64,000 nt of DNA from Dermacentor variabilis (taxonomy: Eukaryota > Arthropoda > Arachnida > Ixodida > Ixodidae). Where the stretch lies: assembly GCF_050947875.1 (NCBI RefSeq), contig NC_134577.1:65909639-65973638 (forward strand), in the 5' to 3' direction. Below the pieces are notes generated by a model. The model did no database searches and had not been told where the DNA came from. It worked only from the letters and a program-made list of their open reading frames with translations. The position numbers and the translations under genes are program-made. Shown one piece after another: positions 1 to 12,472 of the stretch (positions are counted from its first letter, which is position 1; each line of letters starts with the position of its first letter).

Positions 1-929
1 TCACTGGCAAATGATACACCGCTGTCGAATTAAGAGGGAATTCGTATGCAAGGGCCTTCCAATTACGCTCGCTCATTCGCACGAACATCGTGGCATGGAG
101 ACGATATTCAATTCCGGCACAGGCGTGTCTCAGAAGCTATGCACTGGCTCGCGAAGGCATGGAACGCTCATGCACTGTGGCAATGTCACGCAAATTGTTA
201 CATAGAAATAATGGAGAAATAATAACCGTCCGCCGAGATTGCAGTGCAGGATAAAAGGTCGCAGACGGCTTCGAGTTAACGTGGCCTCTACGATTTGGGC
301 GAATCTTTACCTTAGGGCCAACTGTGATTTTGCAATGCAAACACGTGTAAAACGCTAAAATGCTGTCGTCGAACAACCGCTTGCCCAACCAGAATGAAAC
401 TCCCTGCATTTAAGAAAGAAAGAAAAAAAAGAAGTACAGATAGAACGCAGGCGTTAGAATCGCATGATAAGCGAATCTTAAGTAAAACAGTTTATTAAAT
501 ACTTTAGGTCTAACAGCAATTCGCACCGTTCTGTTTACTTTCTACCCGTCAAACATGTAATCTCATGTAATGCTCATGTTTACCAATAGAGTATCAAAAT
601 GGAAACAGAGTTGGTGTCAGTGCACCATCTGTTTTTGCTATCGACCAGAAAAAGAAATATGTATATGCTAACCTATGAACAGACTCACAACTCACATTCA
701 CCACAGTGTAAAGATGACCGACGCCTGTCACTTTTTAATGCGATAGGATTATATGCCCCATTGCGCGAAAATTCGGCTTCGTAGTCGGCGGCGTGACGGA
801 ACGATAGTACAAAAATTACCGACGGCGCAAAGGGTAAAAATACGTCAACAATGTTCGAATTGACCTCAAGTTTCTCAGCGAGGTTCCTGTGAGCAAAGTA
901 AATTAATGACTTTGAAAAGGAAATCTGGT
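1..929. other. left-edge non-coding DNA
   Basis: No coding exon, RNA gene or recognisable repeat could be supported here. Open frames are short, AT-rich and lack domain-like composition. Confidence 0.4.
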
Positions 930-1006
930 ACATTTCGGTCTGAGTGGGAATCGAACCCTGGGCTCCGCGGTGCGAGACCAGCACGCTTCCTCTACGCGGC
1001 GGTAGA
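930..1006 (-). repeat. tRNA-derived SINE head (remnant)
   Basis: Read on the minus strand this segment has a tRNA-like layout: an A-box-like stretch, an anticodon-arm-like core and a good B box (GGGTTCGATTCCC, near 945-957). It is followed by unrelated AT-rich sequence, not an acceptor stem. It is best read as the RNA polymerase III promoter head of a SINE, not a functional tRNA. Its sequence differs from the Ruka-like copies elsewhere in the window. Confidence 0.5.
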
Positions 1007-1099
1007 TTTTTTTCTTTCTTTTCTATCATAGTATTTATTACAATATAACATTCTTCTACAAAGTTCATACTGAAACACTACCTGCTAAAGACTGGTTAA

Positions 1100-1405
1100 G
1101 TAGGTAAGACATCTTTGCATCTCTGTAATGTACAGGAAACTGCAGAACACTGCTTTATTGACAGGAAGGACGCCATCTTTTTTCGGGGCGTTCTCCAAAG
1201 GTCATTTAAAAGGGATCTTGATGTAAATCCTCATACGATACTGTATGTTAAGACACCTAAATGTGAAGATGTGCCCTTTGACATACTGATGCTTATGGCA
1301 TTGCACAGTTCATGGGAAACTTGCATGTTATATCGAAATGCAAAACCAATTGTATCTTCGCAGGGACGCATCATTCAGATGATTTCACAATTGAAGACTT
1401 TATGA
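1100..1405 (+). pseudogene. LINE ORF2 C-terminal fragment
   Basis: The 96-residue frame (1115-1405) has the pattern seen after the reverse transcriptase domain of many arthropod non-LTR retrotransposons. There is a Cys-His cluster near its start (CNVQETAEHCF), then an aromatic/hydrophobic stretch (FFRGVLQR), then a helical segment (PFDILMLMALHSSWET). No RT or endonuclease domain is joined to it, so it is a 5'-truncated or decayed copy. The family assignment rests on pattern memory. A translated search against tick LINEs would decide it. Confidence 0.45.
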
Positions 1406-2325
1406 TCAAAGAGTAACCTGGCTGGTAACCATTGTGGATAAATTGTATCCTGTTGACTCCCTTTTATAGGAATGTTTGGTGCAAAAGTTGTTCTGTGATG
1501 TGTTTGTTTTGTGCTTGTAGACCCGGCTTTGACTGTTTTGTTTGGCCGCTGTGTGAATACCTTACGCAAGTACGTATTATATCCGACGCTAAAGTGGCGC
1601 CATGGTTCTAGCTGACTAAAGGTGTGGCCTAGTGCGTGGATTATTGGGCACATGACGGCTCAACCAGTGGGGAAGATGCGGTGCCATGTCTTGAGTGTAT
1701 AAAATGAGCGCGCTGCCTCTCGGGCGTCCTTGCTTTTCAGATTTGCTCGGTGCTGTGTCTGCAGTGATGGAATCTCGACGCCACGTCATGATGGTACAAG
1801 ATGAGCCGGTCTGTGGCCAGCGTATACGCAAACACACACCGAATCAATAGAAGTAACTTTAATGCCTATCGAAAACATCAATTGGGAATATCAACCGAAA
1901 ACATTTCACCAAAACAACCATAATACTTTCGCATTCCCACTCGTAAGTAGTCTTGCGTGTATCTGCCGAACTTTATATGTTCTTCATGCGTAATATGTCT
2001 TTGACTATACTCGCTCTAAAATATTTAAATGTTTGTCTATCGTAATAATAGAGCAGCTGATAGACAGCGCAGCGTGTCGTTTTTAACGAGCTTTCACCTG
2101 GGTCTCTAGCGCTGTTCCTGCCTCAAGATGAATAACCAGCTAGCAGGTGCTCTTACGGCCATTAACACAATATAGCCATTTCTACTGCAATATATAAATT
2201 GGGACTGTTGTGCGGACACGGCTTTATTTATTCGGATTGAGAAACTCGTCAGACACAGTGCAGCCTAAGATGATGATAGACCAGAATACTGGATAAACGC
2301 CTGGCATTCACTGTAGCTCAAGTCG
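1406..2325. other. non-coding DNA with an isolated TATA-like site
   Basis: No gene is supported. A TATAAAA sits at 1698-1704, about 290 bases downstream of the LINE fragment, with GC-rich sequence after it. This resembles a retroelement or Pol II core promoter, but nothing downstream reads as a gene. Confidence 0.3.
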
Positions 2326-2355
2326 CACAAGTAGCACAAGTAGCACAAGTAGCAC
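2326..2355 (+). repeat. 9-bp tandem repeat (CACAAGTAG)
   Basis: Three perfect adjacent copies of CACAAGTAG followed by a partial fourth. A simple minisatellite. Confidence 0.8.
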
Positions 2356-4429
2356 ATTTTAAATCTACGCTGCGTACCCGGGCTTAGGGAATATTCGGCA
2401 TCTTCTTATATACAGCGTCCTGTGAACTTTTGGCTCTGCCTTTACACCAATCAGACTTAATAACCCTTAGATGCTATACCGATTCCTGAAGAAATTATAC
2501 TGACGCGCGTGTGTAACTGTGTTGCGACCATTTTCATGTCTATGCTCCCCTGATCTTTTTAATCGCCCTCCTATACATAGCATGTAGCTACGCCGAAAGC
2601 TACATAACCAAGACGCACATGGCGCATACTACTGCGCGCGTGAATGCGCTCTCTTTCTGGCTGCTTTCTTTTGATTGCCCATCCCCTCTCTCCCGTGCAG
2701 CGTAGCCGACCATATGGTTATCCTCCCCGCCTTTCCGTATTTCTCTCTTTCTGTGCCCCCCTTGATTATTATGGTGAGTATTGTATTCATTGGTGCGCTT
2801 TAGTTCTTACTTGAATAACTCAGGGGTCATTTTTGACCACGCTAAACGGCCATGAGCGTACAGACGTGCCCACTCATTGTGAAGGCCGATGTAGCAGCAT
2901 AGCGGACGACCGAGCGAGTAGGACCGAGACGTTCCAAGGCTCGAATCGCTTCTTGTCTAGTCCCTCTCTGGATTCGAACGCCCTCCTTTTGTATGGTTCA
3001 GGAAAACAGTAGCGCCACTGCTTAAGAAATACAAGAGATGAGAAGCGTATGCCGGGTGTTTCTGCGAGGACATTGAACAATATGTAAAAAATCCGCCTTT
3101 TTCAAGTTCCTGTGCTCCCCTCTGCCGCACACCGCTGGAAACATTTTGGAAGGGGGCCGTGCCCTTTCGCCGGTTGATTTGTGTACTTGTGCCCATGTTA
3201 AGTGCGCGTCGATTGTGCCTTTTGTGGACCTCGAATAATACTAATGACTTCTGCCGGGCAGCGTGTCATTCGTGGAAGTCTTGTAACACTCACCGACTAC
3301 TGGGTGAGTAGGCCTGAAGAGCTAACGCTGCTGTCCATAAGTGCACGCTGAGTCCCATCTGCCGATGGGGCTGCCTTGTAATTGGTTGTCTCTGATGTCC
3401 GCTCTTGCACTTCGCTCTTTGTATTCCTTCTTTACATATTCTTTGCGCATTTTTGCATATTCAAGAAGTCTTCGAGTGCAGCCTTCCACGTCGGATTTGT
3501 CAAAACGGTGCATTTGTCGACATCTACAGCCACAGATCGTTGTCAGCTTCAAATATTGTGGAAACGGCGTATCGCGATGTGAAATAATGTCAAAACATAG
3601 CAAAACATATATTCCACCCTGAGACGAGTCAACATGAGTGGCCGAGCAACTTAAACGGCAACTGTGATCCAGATACATATATAACGGGCTGTTATTACTT
3701 ATTCTCGTTTTATTTTATCTTCATCATGCCTACGGTATGCGCGTGCCATAAAGTATTATTCGAGAAAACTGTGCTCGGCATAAGTGCTCATTTATAGGTC
3801 GTGCAGTTCTCTCGCGAAAGCGCCGATGCCATCGATGACACCGTTGGTAACTGATCGTTTATGCTGGTGTGCCGAATGCACGGCTTTTTTGTTTCCTGAA
3901 TGTGACCGGCAGCCTTCGGGAACGGTGACCGACAGATGTTAGCATTGCGTCGTGCCACCGCTTGCCGCTTATTGTGTACGCGCCGTGAGAAGTAAAGAGT
4001 GGTTATAAAATCGCTATTGGGCCACAACTGAACTATAGCAGCAGCCTGCTTCGTCGTAGCAGCTTATATTAAAGTTAAGGTCTACCGGTAGCGGGTGCAC
4101 GAACTCGGCGCGGCCCAGCCCTAACCTAACTTTCGCTAAACGGATTCAACACTGGCTCAAACTTCATGAGCACATATTGAAAGGACTGAAGCTTCTGTAT
4201 TTCAACGTCGAAACCATGTTTAGACATTTTGACCGCGAATAACTTCGTATACAAGCGAAGGGGCAGTGGCTCTCGCGTTATTGGTTCGACTGCCGATGGC
4301 GTGGGGTTCGGTCGAATAATCATGGCCGGTACGCTGATTTTGTCGGTGCCGTCGACAAGCAAGCCATTCACGCTAGGACAACGCTCCCCCGTCGGTTGCT
4401 TCGTTGTGGGCCTGTTATGATGAAATGAA
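2356..4429. other. non-coding DNA
   Basis: Frames of up to 118 codons occur on both strands around 3,320-3,680 but overlap each other in several frames. None shows domain-like sequence. No RNA gene or repeat was recognised. Confidence 0.35.
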
Positions 4430-4562
4430 AGACAGACAAAGAACTTTTATTACAAGGTCCTGAGAAGCTTTGCCCTAGGGCAGAGCTGCGGGCCGCTCCC
4501 ACGTGGGGACTGGTAGGCCGAGCCTAACCATCGCATCGTGGGCTCTCTGGACAGCCCAAGTT
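4430..4562 (-). repeat. possible retroelement 3' end
   Basis: On the minus strand a GC-rich segment leads to an AATAAAAG signal near 4446-4453 and then a short T/A-rich tail, as at the 3' terminus of a retroposed element. The minus-strand sequence upstream (4,563-5,150) contains no frame I can assign. Confidence 0.3.
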
Positions 4563-7023
4563 TGACGTGCACTATGGTCTCAGCGAAATACTGTGCGTAA
4601 TAGTTGGCCAATCATTGGCGTCAGCGTCTTTTTGGTCTCGTTGGTTTCGTATCGACCCAGTGTGTTACCACGCCTTAACCAAGTACGTGAAGTCAGGCAC
4701 GCGCTGCCGTTGCCAGCAAGAGAGGGTCGACTCTGCAAGAAAACTTCATCAGCAACGTGATGTTTTTGAAGCGTCGCCCAAGCGTAACTCGGTGGTTTTT
4801 CGATACATTTGCTACTTATCAGTGGAAGACGGCAAATACGTGGTTCACGGTGCAGCCCGGACGAAGCCCTGGCCGCTTTCTGTTTTAAAGTGGAGTTACA
4901 ATCTTACGCTACGCACGTTATCAGCACCGCACCGATGTAGAGCTACCAGTTGAGTTCCAACGCGGTACATGGCACGAGTGCTTGCTCATGCTTGAGTCCG
5001 CGCGCTTCTTTTCTTTCGGGGGACTTCCCTCCGATTGCAGGCCGCGCGCGCGTCCCTTTCAAAACGTTTCCCGACTAATCCGCTAGGGCAGGACGCATGC
5101 GCCGTCGAACCGTGATTGCCGTTTTGAAATAAAACGATGGTTCCTTCGGAGACATGTAATGTGTAATGTGTAATGGTGGCGACTACGGGAGGACGGGTGA
5201 TACGGGATAATTAGTGTGTAAATAACAAATATCCATTAACTTTGAAACTATTAGTTTCAGCGGTCTCATGGCAATTGGGAAATCGAAGAGAGCTCTCCAT
5301 ATAGATAATCTCTGCTTTCGGATCTGGAAAAATGCGACTACCATAGAACTGTGGCACGACGCGCTGTAGCTAACAGCGTGCGAAACCAAAACTGGGAGGC
5401 TGCAGCCAGCGCAAAGCCGTGCCACTCGAGGTGACGTTCTGCTTACGTCACCCAACAGCGGGCCGCCAGCGCGTTCAGAGGCGTTCATTTGGACATGAAT
5501 GCTTTCGCATTCACAAAGCATAAGGCGTGTTTAGGTGTTCTCGAATATTTTCCTCTCACTCCTCACCGTTAAGAGACAACATCTCCACGTCTCTAACCCA
5601 ATGAGCGGCTTACGTATGGAGTCAGAGCCGAGATGAAGAACGAACGATGAACTGCTACGAAATACTGCGGAAAATGCGGAGCAATCGCGTTAAAACTTGC
5701 AGTGTAGCCGACACTGCAGTCGCATAGACAAATGACCGTATATGGGGCATCGTAAACGATAATGAACGTGGTGACATCAAACGCCGTTTTCACAGCAATG
5801 TTCACCTATAAAAAAAAAACAGGACCAATAACCCGATTGTCGTCCAGCGGGCGATCCATACTTCCGAGATGGTCGCAGTGCCCATGCCCTCGTCAAGTCG
5901 ATTGGCTTTCCTCCAGACTGCTCTCTCCGTGCGCAGCAATTAAGAAAAGAAGGTCAAAACAAGGTCACAGCTCTTCAGCACTGACAAAATCTAGAAATAA
6001 ACTTCAAAATTGTGCAGGCACGGACTGGTTTGCTCTTATCAGGTGAAGACAAAGCGCTGAAAGAGGACGACACCCTTTACGACAAGACAAAGCAAGACAA
6101 AGCCTACTAACTGGTAGGCTTTGTGGAAAACCTAGTTTCCTACGGGAAACTCGGGGGGCTGTGAGCGTTAAGCAACGATTACAATGTGTATAGGACTTGG
6201 ATTCGCCGAATGTTTGTGCTCTTGGCTTTTGGCAATGCTGCGGCGTTCTTACGCGCTTTTTTGTCTAAATTTTAGCGGATATGTCTATAAAAGCACGAAG
6301 CCAATAGATCTCTGAACACATGCACAGTCATTGTGAATCGTTGAATTGTTATTGCAATAGTTTTTTGAAGATAATCTGTTTGGAAGCGGTGACACAGCCA
6401 TTTGTAGCCACAACGATGAAGTTTAGGCAAATCCAAACTTTGACCGTAATTAACTGCAATCCGATTTCCATCCTTAAGGGTGCTTTGTCTACCACTCACA
6501 CACATAAACCGTAAAGGGTGCACGTGTGTCATTTGTAGGCCCATTTCCATTCCTAATGGTTCATTATGGTGTAAATTGGTTTACAGTGAATTCTTATTCA
6601 GGCTGAAGCCGCTGAACCACTGTATTTGCCGCTTCCACGGACTTCTCTGTGGTAGATTTTGTAGGAAACTCTATGAAAAAAGAAACATCAGTGTACTGCG
6701 CAAAGCGGGGGATAACTCCGAAGAAATAAGGAAGGGCGCTGCAAAAGCATGTCTTAAAAATAGTATGAACTCCTTTATTAATGATGTGATATCTCTGTCT
6801 CGAACATGAGAGCGTGTCTTCCTGTCGCGATTGCTGTCGTCCTGTCTTGGTAATGTCTATCCCACTCTCGTAACATTATAATACGCTGAAAGCAAAAGAG
6901 CAAGAATGAAACAAAACAAAAATTAGGACCTCGCTCTTGCTCTAGGGCGGTGCAATTGCCTTTTCCCCCCAATCTTCCTATCTGTATGCCACGATTAACT
7001 TCTCCCTGTTCGCCAACATATTT
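4563..7023. other. non-coding DNA
   Basis: No supported gene. A small hairpin (arms AAAGCCTAC / GTAGGCTTT, 6098-6122) and scattered short frames only. Confidence 0.35.
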
Positions 7024-7500
7024 GTGCGCCCCAGCATTTTCTTCTTTAACCGCCGTGGTCAATGAGTGGCAGTGAAATTCAGCACGGCGTTTCTCGTACA
7101 CTTTTAAAGAAAATTACACTCTTTGGGAAGTACCGTGCCAAATAACAATATTTGTCGTCTGTATTGTTCGCATTTCTTTTCCTTAACACGCCCCAGCATT
7201 TTCTTCTTTAACCGCCGTGGCCAATGAGTGGCAGTGAAAGTCAGCACCTGAACCCACGATCAAGGATTCTATTTCCAGCCGTGGCGACCGCATTTCAATG
7301 CGAGCCGAAGGCAAAAATTCCTCTTAATACTTTAATTTAGGTGTCGCTCGAAAAAATAACATACGGTAAGAACAGTGTGGGAGCGCAATATTTTACGGCG
7401 TTTCTCATACACTTTTAAACAAAATTACACTCTTTGGGAAGTACCGTGCCGCAACCCAATACTTGTCATCTGTATTGTCCGCATTACTTTTCCTTAACTG
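7024..7500 (+). repeat. local imperfect duplications beside the satellite
   Basis: Two sequence blocks each occur twice. A block of about 60 bp with ATTTTCTTCTTTAACCGCC is at 7,033-7,083 and 7,193-7,246. A block of about 115 bp starting ACGGCGTTTCTC is at 7,084-7,188 and 7,391-7,497. The copies differ by scattered substitutions. Together they form an A-B-A'-spacer-B' arrangement about 100 bp left of the satellite array. Confidence 0.75.
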
Positions 7501-8325
7501 GGCGAGCCGAGTACTTCCAAGTCACGAAAGGCATGCGCGTTATCAGTATAACACAGCATTCTTGACAGGAAAGTAGGGAGCGCGGTCTTTTCAAGAAAGG
7601 AAACTCAAGCAACAAAGATGGCACAATTATCGCCAATATAGTCGAAAATCAACCACTATACCCCCGTAGAGGATGCACCGCCGTAGCTAAAGACATGTTG
7701 AGGCGAAGACCCTGCACGGCACACTTTATGGAAATGAAGTGAGTTCCGTTGGATTTAGCCGAGCTCGCCCACCACACTGGCGTCTGGAAGACGGTTTCGG
7801 CTAGGCCCGCAACAAGGGAGAATTAGTCACAAATCTGGCAAATTTAATGGAAAGGCGCAATTATCGCCAATATAGTCGAAAATCAACCACTATACCCTTG
7901 TAGAGGATGCACCGCCGTAGCTAAAGACATGTTGAGGGAAAGACCCTGCACGGCACACTTTATGGAAATGAAGTGAGTTCGGTTGGATTTAGCAGAGCTC
8001 GCGAACCACAATGACGTCTGGAAGACGGTTTCGGCTAGGCCCACAACAGGGGAAAATTAGTCACAAATCTGGCAAATTTAATGGATAGGCGCAATTATCG
8101 CCAATATAGTCGAAAATCAACCACTATACCCTTGTAGAGGATGCACCGCCGTAGCTAAAGACATGTTGAGGCAAAGACCCTGCACGGCACACTTTATGGA
8201 AATGAAGTGAGTTCGGTTGGATTTAGCATAGCACGCGCACCACAATGGCGTCTGGAAGATGGTTACGGCTAGACCCGCAACAAGGGAAAATTAGTCACAA
8301 ATCTGGCAAATTTAATGGAAAGGCG

Positions 8326-10664
8326 CAATTATCGCCAATATAGTCGAAAATCAACCACTATACCCTTGTAGAGGATGCACCGCCGTAGCTATAGACATGT
8401 TGAGGCAAAGATGCTGCACGGCACACTTTATGGAAACGAAGTGAGTTCGGTTGGATTTAGCAGAGCTCGCGTACCACAATGGCGTCTGGAAGACGGTTTC
8501 GGCTAGGCCCGCAACAAGGGAGAATTAGTCACAAATCTGGCAAATTTAATGGAAAGGCGCAATTATCGCCAATATAGCGGAAAATCAACCACTATACCCC
8601 TGTAGAGGATGCACCGCCGTAGCTAAAGACATGTTGAGGCGAAGACCTGCACGGCACACTTTATGGAAATGAAGTGAGTTCCGTTGGATTTCGCAGAGCT
8701 CGCCCACCACACTGGCGTCTGGAAGACGGTTTCGGCTAGGCCCGCAACAAGGGAGAATTAGTCACAAATCTGGCAAATTTAATGGAAAGGCGCAATTATC
8801 GCCAATATAGTCGAAAATCAACCACTATACCCCTGTAGAGGATGCACCGCCGTAGCTAAAGACATGTTGAGGCAAAGACCCTGCACGGCACACTTTATGG
8901 AAATGAAGTGAGTTCGGTTAGATTTAGCAGAGCTCGCGCACCACAATGGCGTCTAGAAGACGGTTTCGGCTAGGCCCGCAACAAGGGAGAATTAGTCACA
9001 AATCTCGCAAATTTAATGGAAAGGCGCAATTATCGCCAATATAGTCGAAAATCATCCACTATACCCCTGTAGAGGATGCACCGCCGTAGCTATAGACATG
9101 TTGAGGCAAAGACGCTGCACGGCACACTTTATGGAAACGAAGTGAGTTCGGTTCGATTTAGCAGAGCTCGCGCACCACAATGGCGTCTGGAAGACGGTTT
9201 CGGCTAGGCCCGCAACAAGGCAGAATTAGTCACAAATCTGGCAAATTTAATGGAAAGGCGCAATTATCGCCAATATAGTCGAAAATCAACCACTATACCC
9301 TTGTAGAGGATGCACCGCCGTAGCTATAGACATGTTGAGGCAAAGATGCTGCACGGCACACTTTATGGAAACGAAGTGAGTTCGGTTGGATTTAGCAGAG
9401 CTCGCGTACCACAATGGCGTCTGGAAGACGGTTTCGGCTAGGCCCGCAACAAGGGAGAATTAGTCACAAATCTGGCAAATTTAATGGAAAGGCGCAATTA
9501 TCGCCAATATAGCGGAAAATCAACCACTATACCCCTGTAGAGGATGCACCGCCGTAGCTAAAGACATGTTGAGGCGAAGACCCTGCACGGCACACTTTAT
9601 GGAAATGAAGTGAGTTCCGTTAGATTTAGCAGAGCTCGCCCACCACACTGGCGTCTGGAAGACGGTTTCGGCTAGGCCCGCAACAAGGGAGAATTAGTCA
9701 CAAATCTGGCAAATTTAATGGAAAGGCGCAATTATCGCCAATATAGTCGAAAATCAACCACTATACCCCTGTAGAGGATGCACCGCCGTAGCTAAAGACA
9801 TGTTGAGGCAAAGACCCTGCACGGCACACTTTATGGAAATGAAGTGAGTTCGGTTAGATTTAGCAGAGCTCGCGCACCACAATGGCGTCTAGAAGACGGT
9901 TTCGGCTAGGCCCGCAACAAGGGAGAATTAGTCACAAATCTGGCAAATTTAATGGAAAGGCGCAATTATCGCCAATATAGTCGAAAATCAACCACTATAC
10001 CCCTGTAGAGGATGCACCGCCGTAGCTATAGACATGTTGAGGCAAAGACGCTGCACGGCACACTTTATGGAAACGAAGTGAGTTCGGTTGGATTTAGCAG
10101 AGCTCGCGCACCACAATGGCGTCTGGAAGACGGTTTCGGCTAGGCCCGCAACAAGGGAGAATTAGTCACAAATCTGGCAAATTTAATGGAAAGGCGCAAT
10201 TATCGCCAATATAGTCGAAAATCAACCACTATACCCTTGTAGAGGATGCACCGCCGTAGCTATAGACATGTTGAGGCAAAGATGCTGCACGGCACACTTT
10301 ATGGAAACGAAGTGAGTTCGGTTGGATTTAGCAGAGCTCGCGTACCACAATGGCGTCTGGAAGACGGTTTCGGCTAGGCCCGCAACAAGGGAGAATTAGT
10401 CACAAATCTGGCAAATTTAATGGAAAGGCGCAATTATCGCCAATATAGCGGAAAATTAACCACTATACCCTTGTAGAGGATGCACCGCCGTAGCTAAAGA
10501 CATGTTGAGGCGAAGACCCTGCACGGCACACTTTATGGAAATGAAGTGAGTTCCGTTGGATTTAGCAGAGCTCGCCCACCACACTGGCGTCTGGAAGACG
10601 GTTTCGGCTAGGCCCGCAACAAGGGAGAATTAGTCACAAATCTGGCAAATTTAATGGAAAGGCG
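8326..10664 (+). repeat. 936-bp higher-order repeat (tetramer of the satellite)
   Basis: Monomer variants recur every fourth unit. TATAGCGG occurs at 8576, 9511 and 10447 (agcgg positions). GATGCTGCAC occurs at 8410, 9345 and 10281. GTCTAGAAG occurs at 8951 and 9887. Spacings are 935-936 bp, which is 4 x 234. Two complete tetramers (8326-9260 and 9261-10196) and part of a third are present. The order then breaks down after an added diverged monomer. Confidence 0.9.
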
Positions 10665-11770
10665 CAATTATCGCCAATATAGTCGAAAATCAACCACTAT
10701 ACCCCTGTAGAGGATGCACCGCAGTAGCTAAAGACATGTTGAGGCAAAGACGCTGCACGGCACACTTTATGGAAATGAAGTGAGTTCGGTTGGATTTAGC
10801 AAAGCTCGCGCACAACAATTGCGTCTGATAGACTGTTTCAGCTAGGCCCACAACAGGGGAGAATTAGTCACAAATCTGGCAAACTTAATGGAAAGGCGCA
10901 ATTATCGCCAATATAGTCGAAAATCAACCACTATACCCCTGTAGAGGATGCACTGCCGTAGCTAAAGACATGTTGAGGCAAAGACCCTGCACGGCACACT
11001 TTATGGAAATGAAGTGAGTTCGGTTAGATTTAGCAGAGCTCGCGCACCACAATGGCGTCTAGAAGACGGTTTCGGCTAGGCCCGCAACAAGGGAGAATTA
11101 GTCACAAATCTCGCAAATTTAATGGAAAGGCGCAATTATCGCCAATATAGTCGAAAATCAACCACTATACCCCTGTAGAGGATGCACCGCCGTAGCTAAA
11201 GACATGTTGAGGCAAAGACCCTGCACGGCACACTTTATGGAAATGAAGTGAGTTCGGTTAGATTTAGCAGAGCTCGCGCACCACAATGGCGTCTAGAAGA
11301 CGGTTTCGGCTAGGCCCGCAACAAGGGAGAATTAGTCACAAATCTGGCAAATTTAATGGAAAGGCGCAATTATCGCCAATATAGTCGAAAATGAACCACT
11401 ATACCCCTGTAGAGGATGCACTGCCGTAGCTAAAGACATGTTGAAGCAAAGACCCTGCACGGCACACTTTATGGAAATGAAGTGAGTTCGGTTGGATTTA
11501 GCATAGCACGCGCACCAGAATGGCGTCTGGAAGATGGTTTCGGCTAGGCCCGCAACAAGGGAGAATTAGTCACAAATCTGGCAAATTTAATGGAAAGGCG
11601 CAATTATCGCCAATATAGTCGAAAATCAACCACTGTACCCTTGTAGAGGATGCACCGCAGTAGCTAAAGACATGTTGAAGCAAAGACCCTGCACGGCACA
11701 CTTTACGGAAATGAAGTGAGTTCGGTTGGATTTAGCTGAGCTCGCGCACAACAATGGCGTCTGATAGACT

Positions 11771-11778
11771 GTTTCAGC
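11771..11778 (+). other. 8-bp target-site duplication, left copy (GTTTCAGC)
   Basis: GTTTCAGC precedes the MITE and is repeated at 12473-12480. Uninterrupted monomers read GTTTCAGCTAGGCCC, so removing the insert and one copy restores a perfect monomer. Confidence 0.93.
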
Positions 11779-12472
11779 TAAAGCCCCTGCATCCACGCGC
11801 CACCGCCGCTTTCTCAAGTAGCGACAACCTTTGTTGCGCGCCGCCTTTGCTCCTCACACCAAATCCGGTTCCGTTATTTCCGGTTCCGGCATTTCCGGTT
11901 TAAAAATTTCCGGTTCCGGCGTTTCCGCTACCTGGAGTTGCGCTGTGGAAATATCCGCTTTGACTGCTGTTAGACGATGGTGAGGCGCCCGCGCGTGCTT
12001 AGTAGAGCTGTGGCAGTCACCATAAGAAGAATGCAAAGGAGACAAGCTGTTGTATTCCGCTGAAGTAGTAGTTCGCGGTCACTGTTTTCCAAATGCACGA
12101 AAAACGGCAGTGTTCTCCAAGCGCCCAGGCACTGCATTCCACTGTACGTTGTTGCTCGTGCCACAACCGGTCGCAGGTTGACGCGAAGCAGCGAACACGA
12201 GCAGATTGCTGGTTACAATAGGCGGTGCTTCTTGAATGGAATCGCATTCACAATTTCAATCGCAGCTGGTGCAATTAAAGCCTCTCCTGCGATGCGAAAG
12301 TAAACAACGTTAAAAATCAAATTGTCACTTCCACTCGGAACAGGAAGCTACAGCTACGTATGTTCAGCTTGGCGGCGGAAGCTAATGGGGTGAGTCGGAG
12401 AGGAGCGTGGAGGAGGAGGGCAAGTTGGCGGTACTTAACCTGGTCGGCGGAAACGTGTATGGAGAGGCTTTA
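11779..12472. mobile_element. 694-bp MITE (hAT-like by 8-bp TSD) inside satellite, copy 1
   Basis: The insert begins TAAAGCCCCTGCATCCACG and its other end, read inward, begins TAAAGCCTCTCCATACACG, so the imperfect terminal inverted repeats match at 16 of 19 positions. It is flanked by the 8-bp duplication GTTTCAGC, a TSD length typical of the hAT superfamily. Inside is a short minisatellite of about 15 bp (TTTCCGGTTCCGG, 11,876-11,930) and otherwise unique sequence. It has no transposase, so it would be non-autonomous. Boundaries are exact because the interrupted monomer shows the empty site. Confidence 0.88.

Larger units (their letters stand above)
7617..11778 (+). repeat. 234-bp satellite, array block 1 (about 18 monomers)
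   Basis: The anchor CAATTATCGCCAATATAG recurs at 7624, 7858, 8092, 8326, 8560, 8793 and onward, giving a 234-bp period with rare 1-bp indels. Monomers are largely alike, differing at a few diagnostic sites (TATAGCGG for TATAGTCG, GTCTAGAAG for GTCTGGAAG). The left boundary is abrupt at about 7,617, where the first monomer starts mid-unit. The block ends where a MITE interrupts a monomer. No open frame is conserved through the monomers. This has the form of heterochromatic satellite DNA; its chromosome position cannot be inferred. Confidence 0.97.

Noticed and set aside
1698..1704. TATA box as promoter of a gene
   Set aside because: No downstream exon or transcript-like sequence is recognisable; at most a retroelement promoter remnant.
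11854..12045. Frames with Pro-Glu repeats in both MITE copies
   Set aside because: Arise from the 15-bp TTTCCGG minisatellite. The two copies are recent duplicates, so their conservation is not evidence for coding.
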